Shown piece after piece: positions 9,267 through 16,263 of a stretch of 64,000 nucleotides of DNA (positions within the stretch are counted from its first letter, which is position 1; the number at the start of each line of letters is the position of its first letter). The notes below the pieces were generated by a model, which was not told where the DNA came from, did no database searches, and saw only the letters and a list, made by a program, of their open reading frames with translations. Made by a program: the position numbers and the translations under genes. The stretch is from YA12-FULL-51-18 sp041665305. GTDB taxonomy: Bacteria > Elusimicrobiota > Elusimicrobia > Elusimicrobiales > UBA9959. The DNA lies in contig JBAYJD010000006.1 of NCBI GenBank assembly GCA_041665305.1, positions 17,006-81,005 on the forward strand, read 5' to 3'.

Positions 9267-10847
9267 ATGTTCAGATATTTATCGGTGTTCTTATTGCTAT
9301 GCGCTCCTGCGCAGGCCCGCATGGACGAGGTGTCTTACATGAAGAACGGCGCCTATGTGGGCAAGATAGGCACTTATACCATGAACGGCTCGCTTTACCT
9401 GGAGGCGGCCAGTTCGGCCAAGCTTATGGGAGGCAAGATCTACTGGTATCCCGTCAGCGGCAAACTTATGCTCCAGAACAAGGGCAACAAGATACTGTTC
9501 TTCATGAAGTCGGATTCGGTGATGATCAACGATACGAAGGTCGCGCTCCCCAATCCGCTGATCGTGCGCGGGGGCAAGGCCTTTCTCGCCATGGATTTTT
9601 TCATCTCGAAGCATTTTGCCAGGGCTTTCGGGTTCAAGCTGGAGTATGACGCGGCCGCCGGCGTCCTGGCCGCCCAGCAGAAGATAAACATAAATTCTAT
9701 AAACTATTACTCCTACAAGGACAAGACCAGGGTGGTGGTTTATCTTGAGGAAGCGCTGGACTACCAGCTCTCCCAGAAAGAGAACAATGTCCTGTCCGTC
9801 ACCGTGCCCAACGGCGTGGTAGAAGCCGAGGAAAAGCTCACCATAGCGGACGGAGTGGTTACCAGCGTGGATGTGTTCCAGGAAAACAAGATGGTCCGGC
9901 TGGTCTTCACTCCCGGGGACAACTTCGGCAAGGTCGTTTCCTTCAAACTGGCCGGACCCGACCGGCTGGTCCTCGACATAGAGAAAAGCGCGAAGCCCAT
10001 CGCCCAGAGCATAAACGCTCCCTCCGTTCCCGGGCCCGACTCCGGCGGAGAGGCCGAGATCCTCCCTCCCTCCGCCCCGGCCCTTTCCACCTCGGTCCCC
10101 GCGGCGGAACCGGACGTCTCCGTTCCGGACGTGAACATCCCGGATAAATTCGTTCTGGATAAAGGCGGCCGCAAGAGGATAGTTATAGACGCGGGGCACG
10201 GCGGCAAGGACGCCGGCGGCAGGAAGGCTTTCGGGCTTTCCGAAAAAGAGATCAACCTGCAGATAGCGAAAGAGCTTTACAACATCCTGAAGGACGAGGA
10301 TATCTTCGATGTCCTGATGACCCGCACCTCCGATGTTTTTATTCCGCTCAACGAAAGGTCGGAGATCGCCAATAATTATAAAGCGGATATTTTTATTTCC
10401 ATACACGCCAACGCTTCGCGCGACAGGCGCGAGAAAGGTTTTGAGTTGTATTTCATGTCGGAAAACGCCTCGGACCCCCTGGCCGCGGAAGTCGCCGACT
10501 ACGAAAACTCGGTGCTGGGCCTTGAGGAGGACTCCGGGGCTTCCGACGCTTCGGCAATGCTGCTGCATTCGCTGGCCAGGAACGAATATGTCAATGAAGG
10601 CAGCCAGCTGGCCGGCCTCATCTCCAAAGAGCTTGAGAAAAGCACGCCTTTCGCCAACCGCGGCGTCAAGCAGGCCGCTTTCTATGTCCTGCGCGGCACT
10701 TACACCCCCGGCGTTCTGGTGGAAATGGGCTTCATGACGAACAGCAAGGACCAGAAAGGTATGAACGACAAGAAAGTGCGCGCCAAGATAGCCAACGCGG
10801 TCTACAAGGGCGTCATGAAGTACGCCCAGATGAAAAAGTGGAAATAA
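9267..10847 (+). CDS. Exported N-acetylmuramoyl-L-alanine amidase
   Basis: Periplasmic peptidoglycan amidase. It has a signal peptide (residues 1-17, cut after APAQA), an N-terminal copper-amine-oxidase-like stalk domain (about 25-135), an AMIN-type domain (about 150-240, TRVVVYLEEALDYQL), a Pro/Ser/Ala linker (about 250-290), and an Amidase_3 catalytic domain to the end. Zinc and catalytic positions are present: IDAGHGGKDAG (His), SEKEINLQ (Glu), ISIHANAS (His) and VLVEMGFMTN (Glu). The catalytic domain carries an insertion (LAAEVADYENSVLG), as in AmiC-like enzymes. It likely cleaves septal wall or remodels during elongation. murI follows within 40 nt. Confidence 0.93.
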   Translation: MFRYLSVFLLLCAPAQARMDEVSYMKNGAYVGKIGTYTMNGSLYLEAASSAKLMGGKIYWYPVSGKLMLQNKGNKILFFMKSDSVMINDTKVALPNPLIVRGGKAFLAMDFFISKHFARAFGFKLEYDAAAGVLAAQQKININSINYYSYKDKTRVVVYLEEALDYQLSQKENNVLSVTVPNGVVEAEEKLTIADGVVTSVDVFQENKMVRLVFTPGDNFGKVVSFKLAGPDRLVLDIEKSAKPIAQSINAPSVPGPDSGGEAEILPPSAPALSTSVPAAEPDVSVPDVNIPDKFVLDKGGRKRIVIDAGHGGKDAGGRKAFGLSEKEINLQIAKELYNILKDEDIFDVLMTRTSDVFIPLNERSEIANNYKADIFISIHANASRDRREKGFELYFMSENASDPLAAEVADYENSVLGLEEDSGASDASAMLLHSLARNEYVNEGSQLAGLISKELEKSTPFANRGVKQAAFYVLRGTYTPGVLVEMGFMTNSKDQKGMNDKKVRAKIANAVYKGVMKYAQMKKWK

Positions 10848-10884
10848 GACGGTTTTGCCGCGCAAAACAGCCGTTGTGGGTTTT

Positions 10885-11685
10885 ATGAAGAACAGCAAAA
10901 GGCCGATAGGGATCTTCGACTCGGGACTGGGCGGGCTTACGGTCTTCAAGGCCGTCAGGCGCCTGATGCCGCGCGAGGACATCATCTACTTCGGGGACAC
11001 GGCGCGGGTTCCTTACGGCTCCAAGTCGAAGGAGGCGGTCATCTCTTTTTCCAAAGAGATCGCCTCTCTGCTTTCCGCCCGCGGGGTCAAACTTGTCGTC
11101 GTGGCCTGCAATACGGCCTCTTCGCTGGCTTTGGAGGAGGTGCGAAAGGTTTCAAAAGCGCCCGTGATAGGTGTTATCGAACCCGGCGCGCGGGCCGCCG
11201 CCGCCGCTACCGTCAACAGCCGCATCCTCGTGACAGGCACCGCCGCGACCATCGCCAGCGGGGCTTATAGCAAGGTCCTTAAAAAGCTTAAGCCCGGCGC
11301 CAGGGTATATGAAAAAGCGTGCCCGCTTTTCGTGCCGCTGGTGGAAGAGGGCTGGTGCTCTAAAAAAGTGACGGAACTGGTGGTTTCCGAATATCTCAAG
11401 CCCCTTAAAAAAAAGGGGTTCGACACGCTCATCCTCGGCTGCACCCACTATCCCATGCTTGAGGGCGTTATCGCGAAGGTTCTCGGCGGCGGTATCAGGA
11501 TCGTGGATTCGGCCTGGGCCGCGGCCGTGGAGGCCCGCAATAACCTCGCCTCCGGACATCTGTTGAACTCCGCCGGGCGCGGCCGTGCCTGGTTTATCGC
11601 CAGCGACGCTCCTGAAAAATTCAAAACCCTGGCTTGGCGGCTGCTGAGGATAAGGACCGGCCGCGTGGAAGTGCACAGATTCTAA
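10885..11685 (+). CDS. murI: Glutamate racemase
   Basis: Interconverts L- and D-glutamate for peptidoglycan stem peptides. The two catalytic cysteines are visible in VVACNTASS and LGCTHYPML, with the N-terminal IGIFDSGLGGLTV and YFGDTARVPYGSKS substrate loops. I take the ATG at 10885 (MKNSKRPIGIFDSG, 266 residues); an in-frame TTG at 10855 would add ten unconserved residues. It lies directly downstream of the amidase gene, so both likely share a transcript. Confidence 0.95.
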   Translation: MKNSKRPIGIFDSGLGGLTVFKAVRRLMPREDIIYFGDTARVPYGSKSKEAVISFSKEIASLLSARGVKLVVVACNTASSLALEEVRKVSKAPVIGVIEPGARAAAAATVNSRILVTGTAATIASGAYSKVLKKLKPGARVYEKACPLFVPLVEEGWCSKKVTELVVSEYLKPLKKKGFDTLILGCTHYPMLEGVIAKVLGGGIRIVDSAWAAAVEARNNLASGHLLNSAGRGRAWFIASDAPEKFKTLAWRLLRIRTGRVEVHRF

Positions 11686-11749
11686 AAGTCCGTCCGGGGA
11701 CGGTCCTGAAGCAGGGGACCGCGGCGGAGAAAATGGAAAAGGAGACATT

Positions 11750-12208
11750 ATGAAAAGCGCCTTAAGTCTTGTTTTTTTTATGCTCCTGGCCACGCCCGTC
11801 TGCGCCCAGCCGGCGGAGATCTCCACGGGAACAGCGGCCGGGGTTCAGCCTCCGGCCAAGCGGGTTCCCAAGCGGAAAGCCGTTCCCGCCCCGAAAGCGG
11901 CGGAGCCGGCCGCCGGGGTCCAGCCGGAGGAGGAGGGCGCGGTGATGATAGACGCCCGGAGCGACGAAAATGATCCCGGACGCTTTTCCGATGACGATCC
12001 CTCCGAGCCGCCGGAAACGGCGAGGCCCGCGGTTCCCGACGGGATCCCGTCCTCCTACGGGCAGATAAAGGGCGCGGTGAACGACGGCGGCAGGAGCCTG
12101 CTGATCTTTGAGAACGAGGAGGGGGCCGTTTCTTTCGTCCAGATCTTCGCCGGAAAGAACGCCGTAAGCTGGAAACTGCTCTCAAGGATCTACCGGAGCC
12201 GCGATTAA
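11750..12208 (+). CDS. Exported protein of unknown function
   Basis: A 152-residue product with a clear signal peptide (MKSALSLVFFMLLATPVCA, cleavage before QPAE). A low-complexity Pro/Ala/Lys/Glu-rich segment (about 20-100) is followed by a compact C-terminal domain of about 50 residues (SYGQIKGAVNDGGRSLLIFE to KLLSRIYRSRD). AAAGGAGA sits 6 nt before the ATG, so translation is credible. I do not recognise the family. Its C-terminus could bind a ligand or the wall, but nothing in the sequence says which. Confidence 0.75.
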   Translation: MKSALSLVFFMLLATPVCAQPAEISTGTAAGVQPPAKRVPKRKAVPAPKAAEPAAGVQPEEEGAVMIDARSDENDPGRFSDDDPSEPPETARPAVPDGIPSSYGQIKGAVNDGGRSLLIFENEEGAVSFVQIFAGKNAVSWKLLSRIYRSRD

Positions 12209-12234
12209 AAATTTCCGCCGTAAATTTTTATTAT

Positions 12235-12255
12235 AAATTTTTGCCGCAAAAATTT
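12235..12255. repeat. Palindrome A, copy 1
   Basis: Perfect inverted repeat AAATTTTTG-CCG-CAAAAATTT (9-bp arms, 3-nt loop) in the gap between the exported protein and the hicA-like gene. A half-related AT tract (TAAAAATTTCCGCCGTAAAT) lies just before it. The same design recurs at 25671-25699 and 56964-56988, with a loopless variant at 27197. It may act as a terminator-like hairpin or as a dispersed element. Confidence 0.7.
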
Positions 12256-12295
12256 CTCCCTTTATTTTTAATAGAATATAAGTAAGAGGTGCGTT

Positions 12296-12484
12296 ATGAA
12301 AAGAAAAGATCTTGTCCGGTATCTGGTCGCCAACGGCTGCGTGCTTTCAAGGGAGGGCGGCAAATATTCGGTTTTCACCAACCCCGTTACCAACAAGGAG
12401 ATCCCAGTCACCAGGCATAATGAGATCGCGGATTTTACCGTGAGGAAGATCTGCAGGGACCTTGGTTTGGAACCTCCCAGATGA
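12296..12484 (+). CDS. HicA-like protein, orphan, catalytic His replaced
   Basis: A 62-residue protein with the small dsRBD-like HicA/YcfA fold pattern: MKRKDLVRYLVANGCVLSRE, GGKYSVFTNP, VTRHNEIADFTVRKICRDLG. HicA toxins are mRNA interferases normally encoded beside a HicB antitoxin. Here no hicB is present on either side; the next gene starts in an ATGA overlap and encodes a lipoprotein. The position that is His in active HicA (GGKH or GSNH) is Tyr (REGGKYSVF), so it is probably not a nuclease and may have been retained as an RNA-binding domain (inference). Confidence 0.75.
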   Translation: MKRKDLVRYLVANGCVLSREGGKYSVFTNPVTNKEIPVTRHNEIADFTVRKICRDLGLEPPR

Positions 12485-12876
12485 GCGGGGCTTCCAGGGC
12501 GCTGTTCCTGGCGCCGCTTCTGAGCCTTTCCGCCTGCGCGGTCCCCAAACCCGATATCATACAGGTCGGACCCTGGTTCCCGGCCAGACCGGCGGGGGAG
12601 GTGCGGATCTTCTCCTCCAAGTCCGAGACGGACAGGCCTTGGGGCGCCATAGCCATAATCCACAGCGAAAGACTTCCAGCCGAAGACAAAGCGGGCCTTG
12701 AGCGCCAGAAAAAAATGGCGAGGAAGCTGGCGGCCGGGATAGGCGCGGACGGCCTGATCATCGGCCAGGAAACCGTGAGCGATCCCGGTTCTCCGGGCGT
12801 TTATCAGGCGCCTGAAACTTTTATCAGCGCTCTCGCCTTCAAATATGCCACCGAGATCTCGACCGGGGCGAAGTAA
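12481..12876 (+). CDS. Putative lipoprotein
   Basis: A 131-residue protein with a lipoprotein signal: hydrophobic segment ALFLAPLLSLSAC with lipobox LSAC, Cys near residue 19. The mature part has a beta-alpha pattern (VRIFSSKSETDRPWGAIAII, then a helix, then ADGLIIGQETV) that resembles small periplasmic domains for which I have no name. It is translationally coupled to the hicA-like gene (ATGA) and overlaps the following comB-like start by 32 nt. Confidence 0.7.
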   Translation: MSGASRALFLAPLLSLSACAVPKPDIIQVGPWFPARPAGEVRIFSSKSETDRPWGAIAIIHSERLPAEDKAGLERQKKMARKLAAGIGADGLIIGQETVSDPGSPGVYQAPETFISALAFKYATEISTGAK

Positions 12877-13576
12877 CCCGGACAATGCGGTAAATTTCCG
12901 GGTCAGGGTCGCCTATGAACCGCAGGAAGCCCGCGACTGGACCGGCCGCGGCATAGTTATAGACCTGTTCAGGTTTTCCAATACGGTCTGCGCCCTCCTG
13001 AAGAGCGGCCGCCGGGATATCAGGGTTTATTCCGGGCCGGCCCACGCCGCCGCGGTAAAAGCCCTTGAAAAAGGTTCGGATCTTTTTTCCGAAATAGAGT
13101 TTCCGGCGGAAGTGGAGAAATACGACAACTCTCCTTACACCGCCTTGCGCGCGAGCGACGCCTCCCGGCCGGCCCTGATCGTCACCAACTCTGGTTCGCC
13201 CGCCGTCATGTCTCTGGTCCGGGCCGGCGAGATCCTTATAGGCTGCTTCGCCAATATGCCTTTTGCGGCCGAATACTGCCGTATGAACCCCATGGACACG
13301 CTTATTGTTCCCGCGTGCCTGTATTATGACAGGCGGCATGTTGAGGATTTTATCTGCGCCCGGGTCCTTGCCGACGCGATAGAGGGCCGGGATTCGTTCG
13401 AGGCGGCGCTTGAAGAGATCCACGGCAGCGGCAGGGTGCTGGACTTTATGGCTTTCAGGCCTGAAACAGGAGAGCGCGACATGGCAATAATACTTGAAAA
13501 AGGCTCCATGGCCGTGCTGCCGCGCGTAACTTTGTCCGGCGTGCATGGGATAATAGAGAATATCGCCGGGCGCTGA
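12845..13576 (+). CDS. ComB-like 2-phosphosulfolactate phosphatase family
   Basis: A 243-residue protein with the ComB family pattern: IVIDLFRFSNTVCALLKSG near residue 38 (family form VVIDVLRFSTT), LIVTNSGSPAVMSL, an ADAI region and a C-terminal catalytic-type segment. ComB hydrolyses 2-phosphosulfolactate in coenzyme M synthesis, but homologues occur widely in bacteria without coenzyme M and their substrate is unknown. No other coenzyme M gene is visible. The start codon lies in the preceding lipoprotein gene; the first ~20 residues are not conserved, so the true start could be a little downstream. queC follows after about 20 nt. Confidence 0.75.
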   Translation: MPPRSRPGRSNPDNAVNFRVRVAYEPQEARDWTGRGIVIDLFRFSNTVCALLKSGRRDIRVYSGPAHAAAVKALEKGSDLFSEIEFPAEVEKYDNSPYTALRASDASRPALIVTNSGSPAVMSLVRAGEILIGCFANMPFAAEYCRMNPMDTLIVPACLYYDRRHVEDFICARVLADAIEGRDSFEAALEEIHGSGRVLDFMAFRPETGERDMAIILEKGSMAVLPRVTLSGVHGIIENIAGR

Positions 13577-13595
13577 TCTTTTTTTGGTCTACATT

Positions 13596-14273
13596 ATGAA
13601 AAATAAAAAAGCGGTGGTTCTTTTTTCCGGGGGACTGGATTCCACCACGGCTTTGTGCTGGGCGTTGGACCGGGGTTACGCCTGCCGGGCAGTGTCTTTT
13701 GATTACGGGCAGCGTCACAGGAAGGAAAACCTTTGCGCCCGCCGCATAGCCCGGGCTCTGGGAGTGGAATTCTCCGTGATCAGGCTGGCGTTCCCCTGGC
13801 TGGGGAGCAGTTCCCTCGTCGATAACGAACAAAAGCTGCCGGAATTGCGGCTTTCAAAGATCGGGGCCGGAAAAACCATTCCGTCCACCTATGTGCCGGG
13901 CAGGAACCTTATGTTCGCCTCCATAGGCGTTTCGCTCGCCGATTCGATAGGGGCGGAGGCCGTGGTCATGGGGCCGAACGCCATAGATTATTCCGGCTAT
14001 CCTGATTGCCGCCCGGAATTTTACCGGGCTTTTGAGAAAGCCGCGGCGGCCGGCACGCGCCGGGGCGCTTCCGGCAAAAAAATAAGGCTGCTCACGCCGC
14101 TCATCAGCCTCAGTAAGAAGGAGATCATAGAACTGGCGGTCCGTCTGGAGGTTCCCCTGCGCCACACCTGGTCCTGTTACGCCGGGGGGGCGGTTCCCTG
14201 CGGGCGGTGCGATTCCTGCAAGCTGAGGGCCGAAGGTTTCAGGGCCGCCGGCATACCGGATCCCGCACAATGA
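13596..14273 (+). CDS. queC: 7-cyano-7-deazaguanine synthase
   Basis: ATP-dependent conversion of CDG to preQ0 in queuosine synthesis. The PP-loop motif VVLFSGGLDSTTALCWA lies at the N-terminus and the zinc site CYAGGAVPCGRCDSCK near the C-terminus. I use the ATG at 13596; a TTG at 13584 is in frame but adds only four residues. No Shine-Dalgarno is visible before either. The gene ends in an ATGA overlap with queE, so both preQ0 enzymes are co-translated. Confidence 0.95.
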   Translation: MKNKKAVVLFSGGLDSTTALCWALDRGYACRAVSFDYGQRHRKENLCARRIARALGVEFSVIRLAFPWLGSSSLVDNEQKLPELRLSKIGAGKTIPSTYVPGRNLMFASIGVSLADSIGAEAVVMGPNAIDYSGYPDCRPEFYRAFEKAAAAGTRRGASGKKIRLLTPLISLSKKEIIELAVRLEVPLRHTWSCYAGGAVPCGRCDSCKLRAEGFRAAGIPDPAQ

Positions 14274-14998
14274 GGGCGTTAAAACGTACGGACCATAAAA
14301 TGATCACCGCTGAAATATGCGAAATCTTCGTTTCTTTGCAGGGCGAGGGGTTGTATTGCGGGCAGAAACAGGTCTTTATCCGTTTTGCGGGCTGCAACCT
14401 GGATTGCGTTTATTGCGACGAGCCAGCGAGCATGAGCTTAAAAAGGAGCCAGGCTCCTTTTTCAATCGCTTCCGCCTGCGCGGAGGTTCTGAGACTGGCG
14501 CATAAGAACCTCGCGCGGGCGGTTTCTTTCACGGGCGGGGAGCCGCTTCTGAACTGGGAATTTATAAAAGCGATGGGGCCGGCCCTTAAACAAGCGGGGC
14601 TGGCGGTGCATTTGGAGACCAACGGCACGCTTTACCGCGAATTGGCCGGGCTCAAAGGTCTGGCCGATGTCATAGCCATGGATCTCAAATTGCCTTCTTC
14701 CACCGGCGGGAAGGCTTACTGGACCGAGCACGCGAAATTTTTAGCCGTAGCGCCGAAAAAAACCTTCCTGAAACTGGTAGTTACCGCCGGAACTTCCGCC
14801 GCCGAGTTTAAAAAAGCGGTGGACATGGTTTCAAAAGTCAGCCCCGCGGTCCCCTTTTTTATTCAGCCGGCGTCCCCGGTCCGCGGCGTAAGGCCGCCGT
14901 CGCGGGCGGCATTGGACTCGTTTTACAGGCTGGCGGCGCTGCGGCTTGAAGTCGTCAGGATCCTCCCCCAGCTGCATAAATTGTGGGGGATAAAGTAG
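14270..14998 (+). CDS. queE: 7-carboxy-7-deazaguanine synthase, radical SAM
   Basis: Radical-SAM enzyme turning CPH4 into CDG in the queuosine pathway. The [4Fe-4S] motif CNLDCVYCD (CX3CX2C) lies within AGCNLDCVYC, preceded by the QueE signature FVSLQGEGLYCGQKQVFIRF. Downstream are VSFTGGEPLLNWEFI and the ETNGTLYREL SAM/substrate segments. I take the ATG at 14270 overlapping queC; an ATG at 14300 is also possible. queD and folE are not in this window. Confidence 0.93.
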   Translation: MRALKRTDHKMITAEICEIFVSLQGEGLYCGQKQVFIRFAGCNLDCVYCDEPASMSLKRSQAPFSIASACAEVLRLAHKNLARAVSFTGGEPLLNWEFIKAMGPALKQAGLAVHLETNGTLYRELAGLKGLADVIAMDLKLPSSTGGKAYWTEHAKFLAVAPKKTFLKLVVTAGTSAAEFKKAVDMVSKVSPAVPFFIQPASPVRGVRPPSRAALDSFYRLAALRLEVVRILPQLHKLWGIK

Positions 14999-15035
14999 GT
15001 AATTGGGCAAGGGTAGAGGGAGCGGAGGAGAATTT

Positions 15036-15341
15036 ATGGAAGATGAGACTTTTCTTATCGATTGTCCGATCTGCAAGGCGCGCATAGAAGTGGAAAAGAA
15101 GACCGGCAAAGTTCTCAGGCACTGGGAGAAGCCCGAAGTAAAAGAGGGCGGCGACCAGATGCTGGACGCCATGAAAAAGATCAAGGACGACAAGTCCAGG
15201 CTGGACGATTACTTCTCCAAAGCCCAGGGCGACATGGAGCGCAAGAAAAAGGAGCTTCTGGAGAAGTTCGAAAAGGAAAAGAAGCGCATCAAGGATTCCG
15301 GCGATACTTCCCGTCCCGTAAACCCCATGGACCTGGATTAA
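15036..15341 (+). CDS. Small CPxC coiled-coil protein
   Basis: A 101-residue protein with a good GGAGGAG upstream of the ATG. It opens with an N-terminal CPICKAR segment that may bind zinc or be a half rubredoxin-type knuckle, then has a long, very charged helix from about residue 40 (KKELLEKFEKEKKRI) and ends PVNPMDLD. No family is recognised. It lies between queE and a 70-residue membrane protein on the same strand. Confidence 0.65.
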   Translation: MEDETFLIDCPICKARIEVEKKTGKVLRHWEKPEVKEGGDQMLDAMKKIKDDKSRLDDYFSKAQGDMERKKKELLEKFEKEKKRIKDSGDTSRPVNPMDLD

Positions 15342-15436
15342 AGATTTTTGCCGCGTGCGCGCGCACATTTGGGATTGAAAAATCCCTTGCGGAGGCCGGG
15401 AGCGCGGGGCAAGTTGCGCATGATTTGGGAAAAGGT

Positions 15437-15649
15437 ATGATTTTTATGACAGAGAAGGCCGGACCCTTTAAAAAAAAGTTTTCCGAGTTCGGGCTTTTTT
15501 ATTGCGCCGCGGTCTTCGCCTGGACGCTGGGCGGAGAGAGCTTCGTGCCGGTGAAAGCCGCCGGCGGCTTGTTGATCGTCTCCGGCATGCTGGCCGGCGA
15601 ACTGTCGAAAATCCGCCGTGTCGCGGAGCCCGAATCGGTGAAGGCTTGA
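15437..15649 (+). CDS. Small membrane protein
   Basis: A 70-residue ORF with two hydrophobic segments (GLFYCAAVFAWTL and KAAGGLLIVSGMLAGEL) and a basic N-terminus. A second ATG three codons in (15446) is equally possible. The preceding AAAAGG is a weak Shine-Dalgarno. The frame continues an open stretch from upstream, but only this part looks protein-like. The stop is directly followed by a perfect hairpin with a T-run, which supports it as a real transcription-unit end. Confidence 0.5.
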   Translation: MIFMTEKAGPFKKKFSEFGLFYCAAVFAWTLGGESFVPVKAAGGLLIVSGMLAGELSKIRRVAEPESVKA

Positions 15650-15650
15650 G

Positions 15651-15677
15651 ATAAAATGCCGTTCTACGGCATTTTAT
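15651..15677 (+). terminator. Palindrome B, copy 1, terminator-like
   Basis: Perfect 12-bp stem ATAAAATGCCGT / ACGGCATTTTAT with a 3-nt TCT loop, followed by TTTT. It begins 2 nt after the stop of the small membrane protein gene and precedes hpt. As a hairpin plus T-tract it could terminate transcription. The same palindrome, with small changes, recurs at 25719, 27285, 57042 and 58957. Confidence 0.65.
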
Positions 15678-15720
15678 TTTTCATTGGAAAATCCGCTTTA
15701 AAAAACCTAAAATATAGCCT

Positions 15721-16263
15721 ATGCATCAGAATCTGCGGGAAATACTTGTCACCGAGGACGCGCTGCAGGAGCGCGTCGGCCTGCTTGCCGCCCGTATCTC
15801 CAGGGATTACGCGGGCCGCCGCCTTATGCTGGTCGGGGTTTTGAAAGGTTCGGTGCTGTTCCTGGCGGACCTGCTGAAGCGCCTTACTATCGATACCAAT
15901 GTGGATTTTATGATGGTCACCTCCTATTCCGGGGAGAAATCCACCGGAGTGGTGCGTACTATCCTGGACCTTAAACAGAATATCGAGGGCAGGGATGTGC
16001 TGATCGTGGAGGATATCGTGGACTCGGGGCTTACCATGAGCTACCTGCTCAAGAACCTCGGTACCAGACAGCCGCGGACGCTTGAGATCTGCACCCTGCT
16101 GGACAAGCCGGCCTGCCGCAGGACGAAAGTCCCGATAAAATACTCCGGGTTCGTCATTCCCGACAAATTTGTGGTGGGTTACGGCCTGGATTATAACGAG
16201 CTTTACCGGAATCTGCCCTATATAGGCGTGCTTAAAAAAACGGTCATCGAAGGAAAAAGATAA
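15721..16263 (+). CDS. hpt: Hypoxanthine phosphoribosyltransferase
   Basis: Purine salvage: transfers ribose-5-phosphate from PRPP to hypoxanthine or guanine. The PRPP loop is VLIVEDIVDSGLTMSYL and the substrate segment near VGVLKGSVLFLADL; 180 residues is typical. No Shine-Dalgarno is visible; TAAAAT ends 7 nt before the ATG, so a leaderless transcript is possible. The last base of the stop is the first base of ftsH, the common hpt-ftsH pairing. Confidence 0.95.
   Translation: MHQNLREILVTEDALQERVGLLAARISRDYAGRRLMLVGVLKGSVLFLADLLKRLTIDTNVDFMMVTSYSGEKSTGVVRTILDLKQNIEGRDVLIVEDIVDSGLTMSYLLKNLGTRQPRTLEICTLLDKPACRRTKVPIKYSGFVIPDKFVVGYGLDYNELYRNLPYIGVLKKTVIEGKR

Noticed and set aside
9297..10985. 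Long minus-strand open frame (562 codons) opposite the amidase gene
   Set aside because: It is antisense to a clear amidase with complete catalytic residues; high-GC codon use makes stop-free antisense frames common. Its translation is His/Gly/Arg-rich with no recognisable motif.
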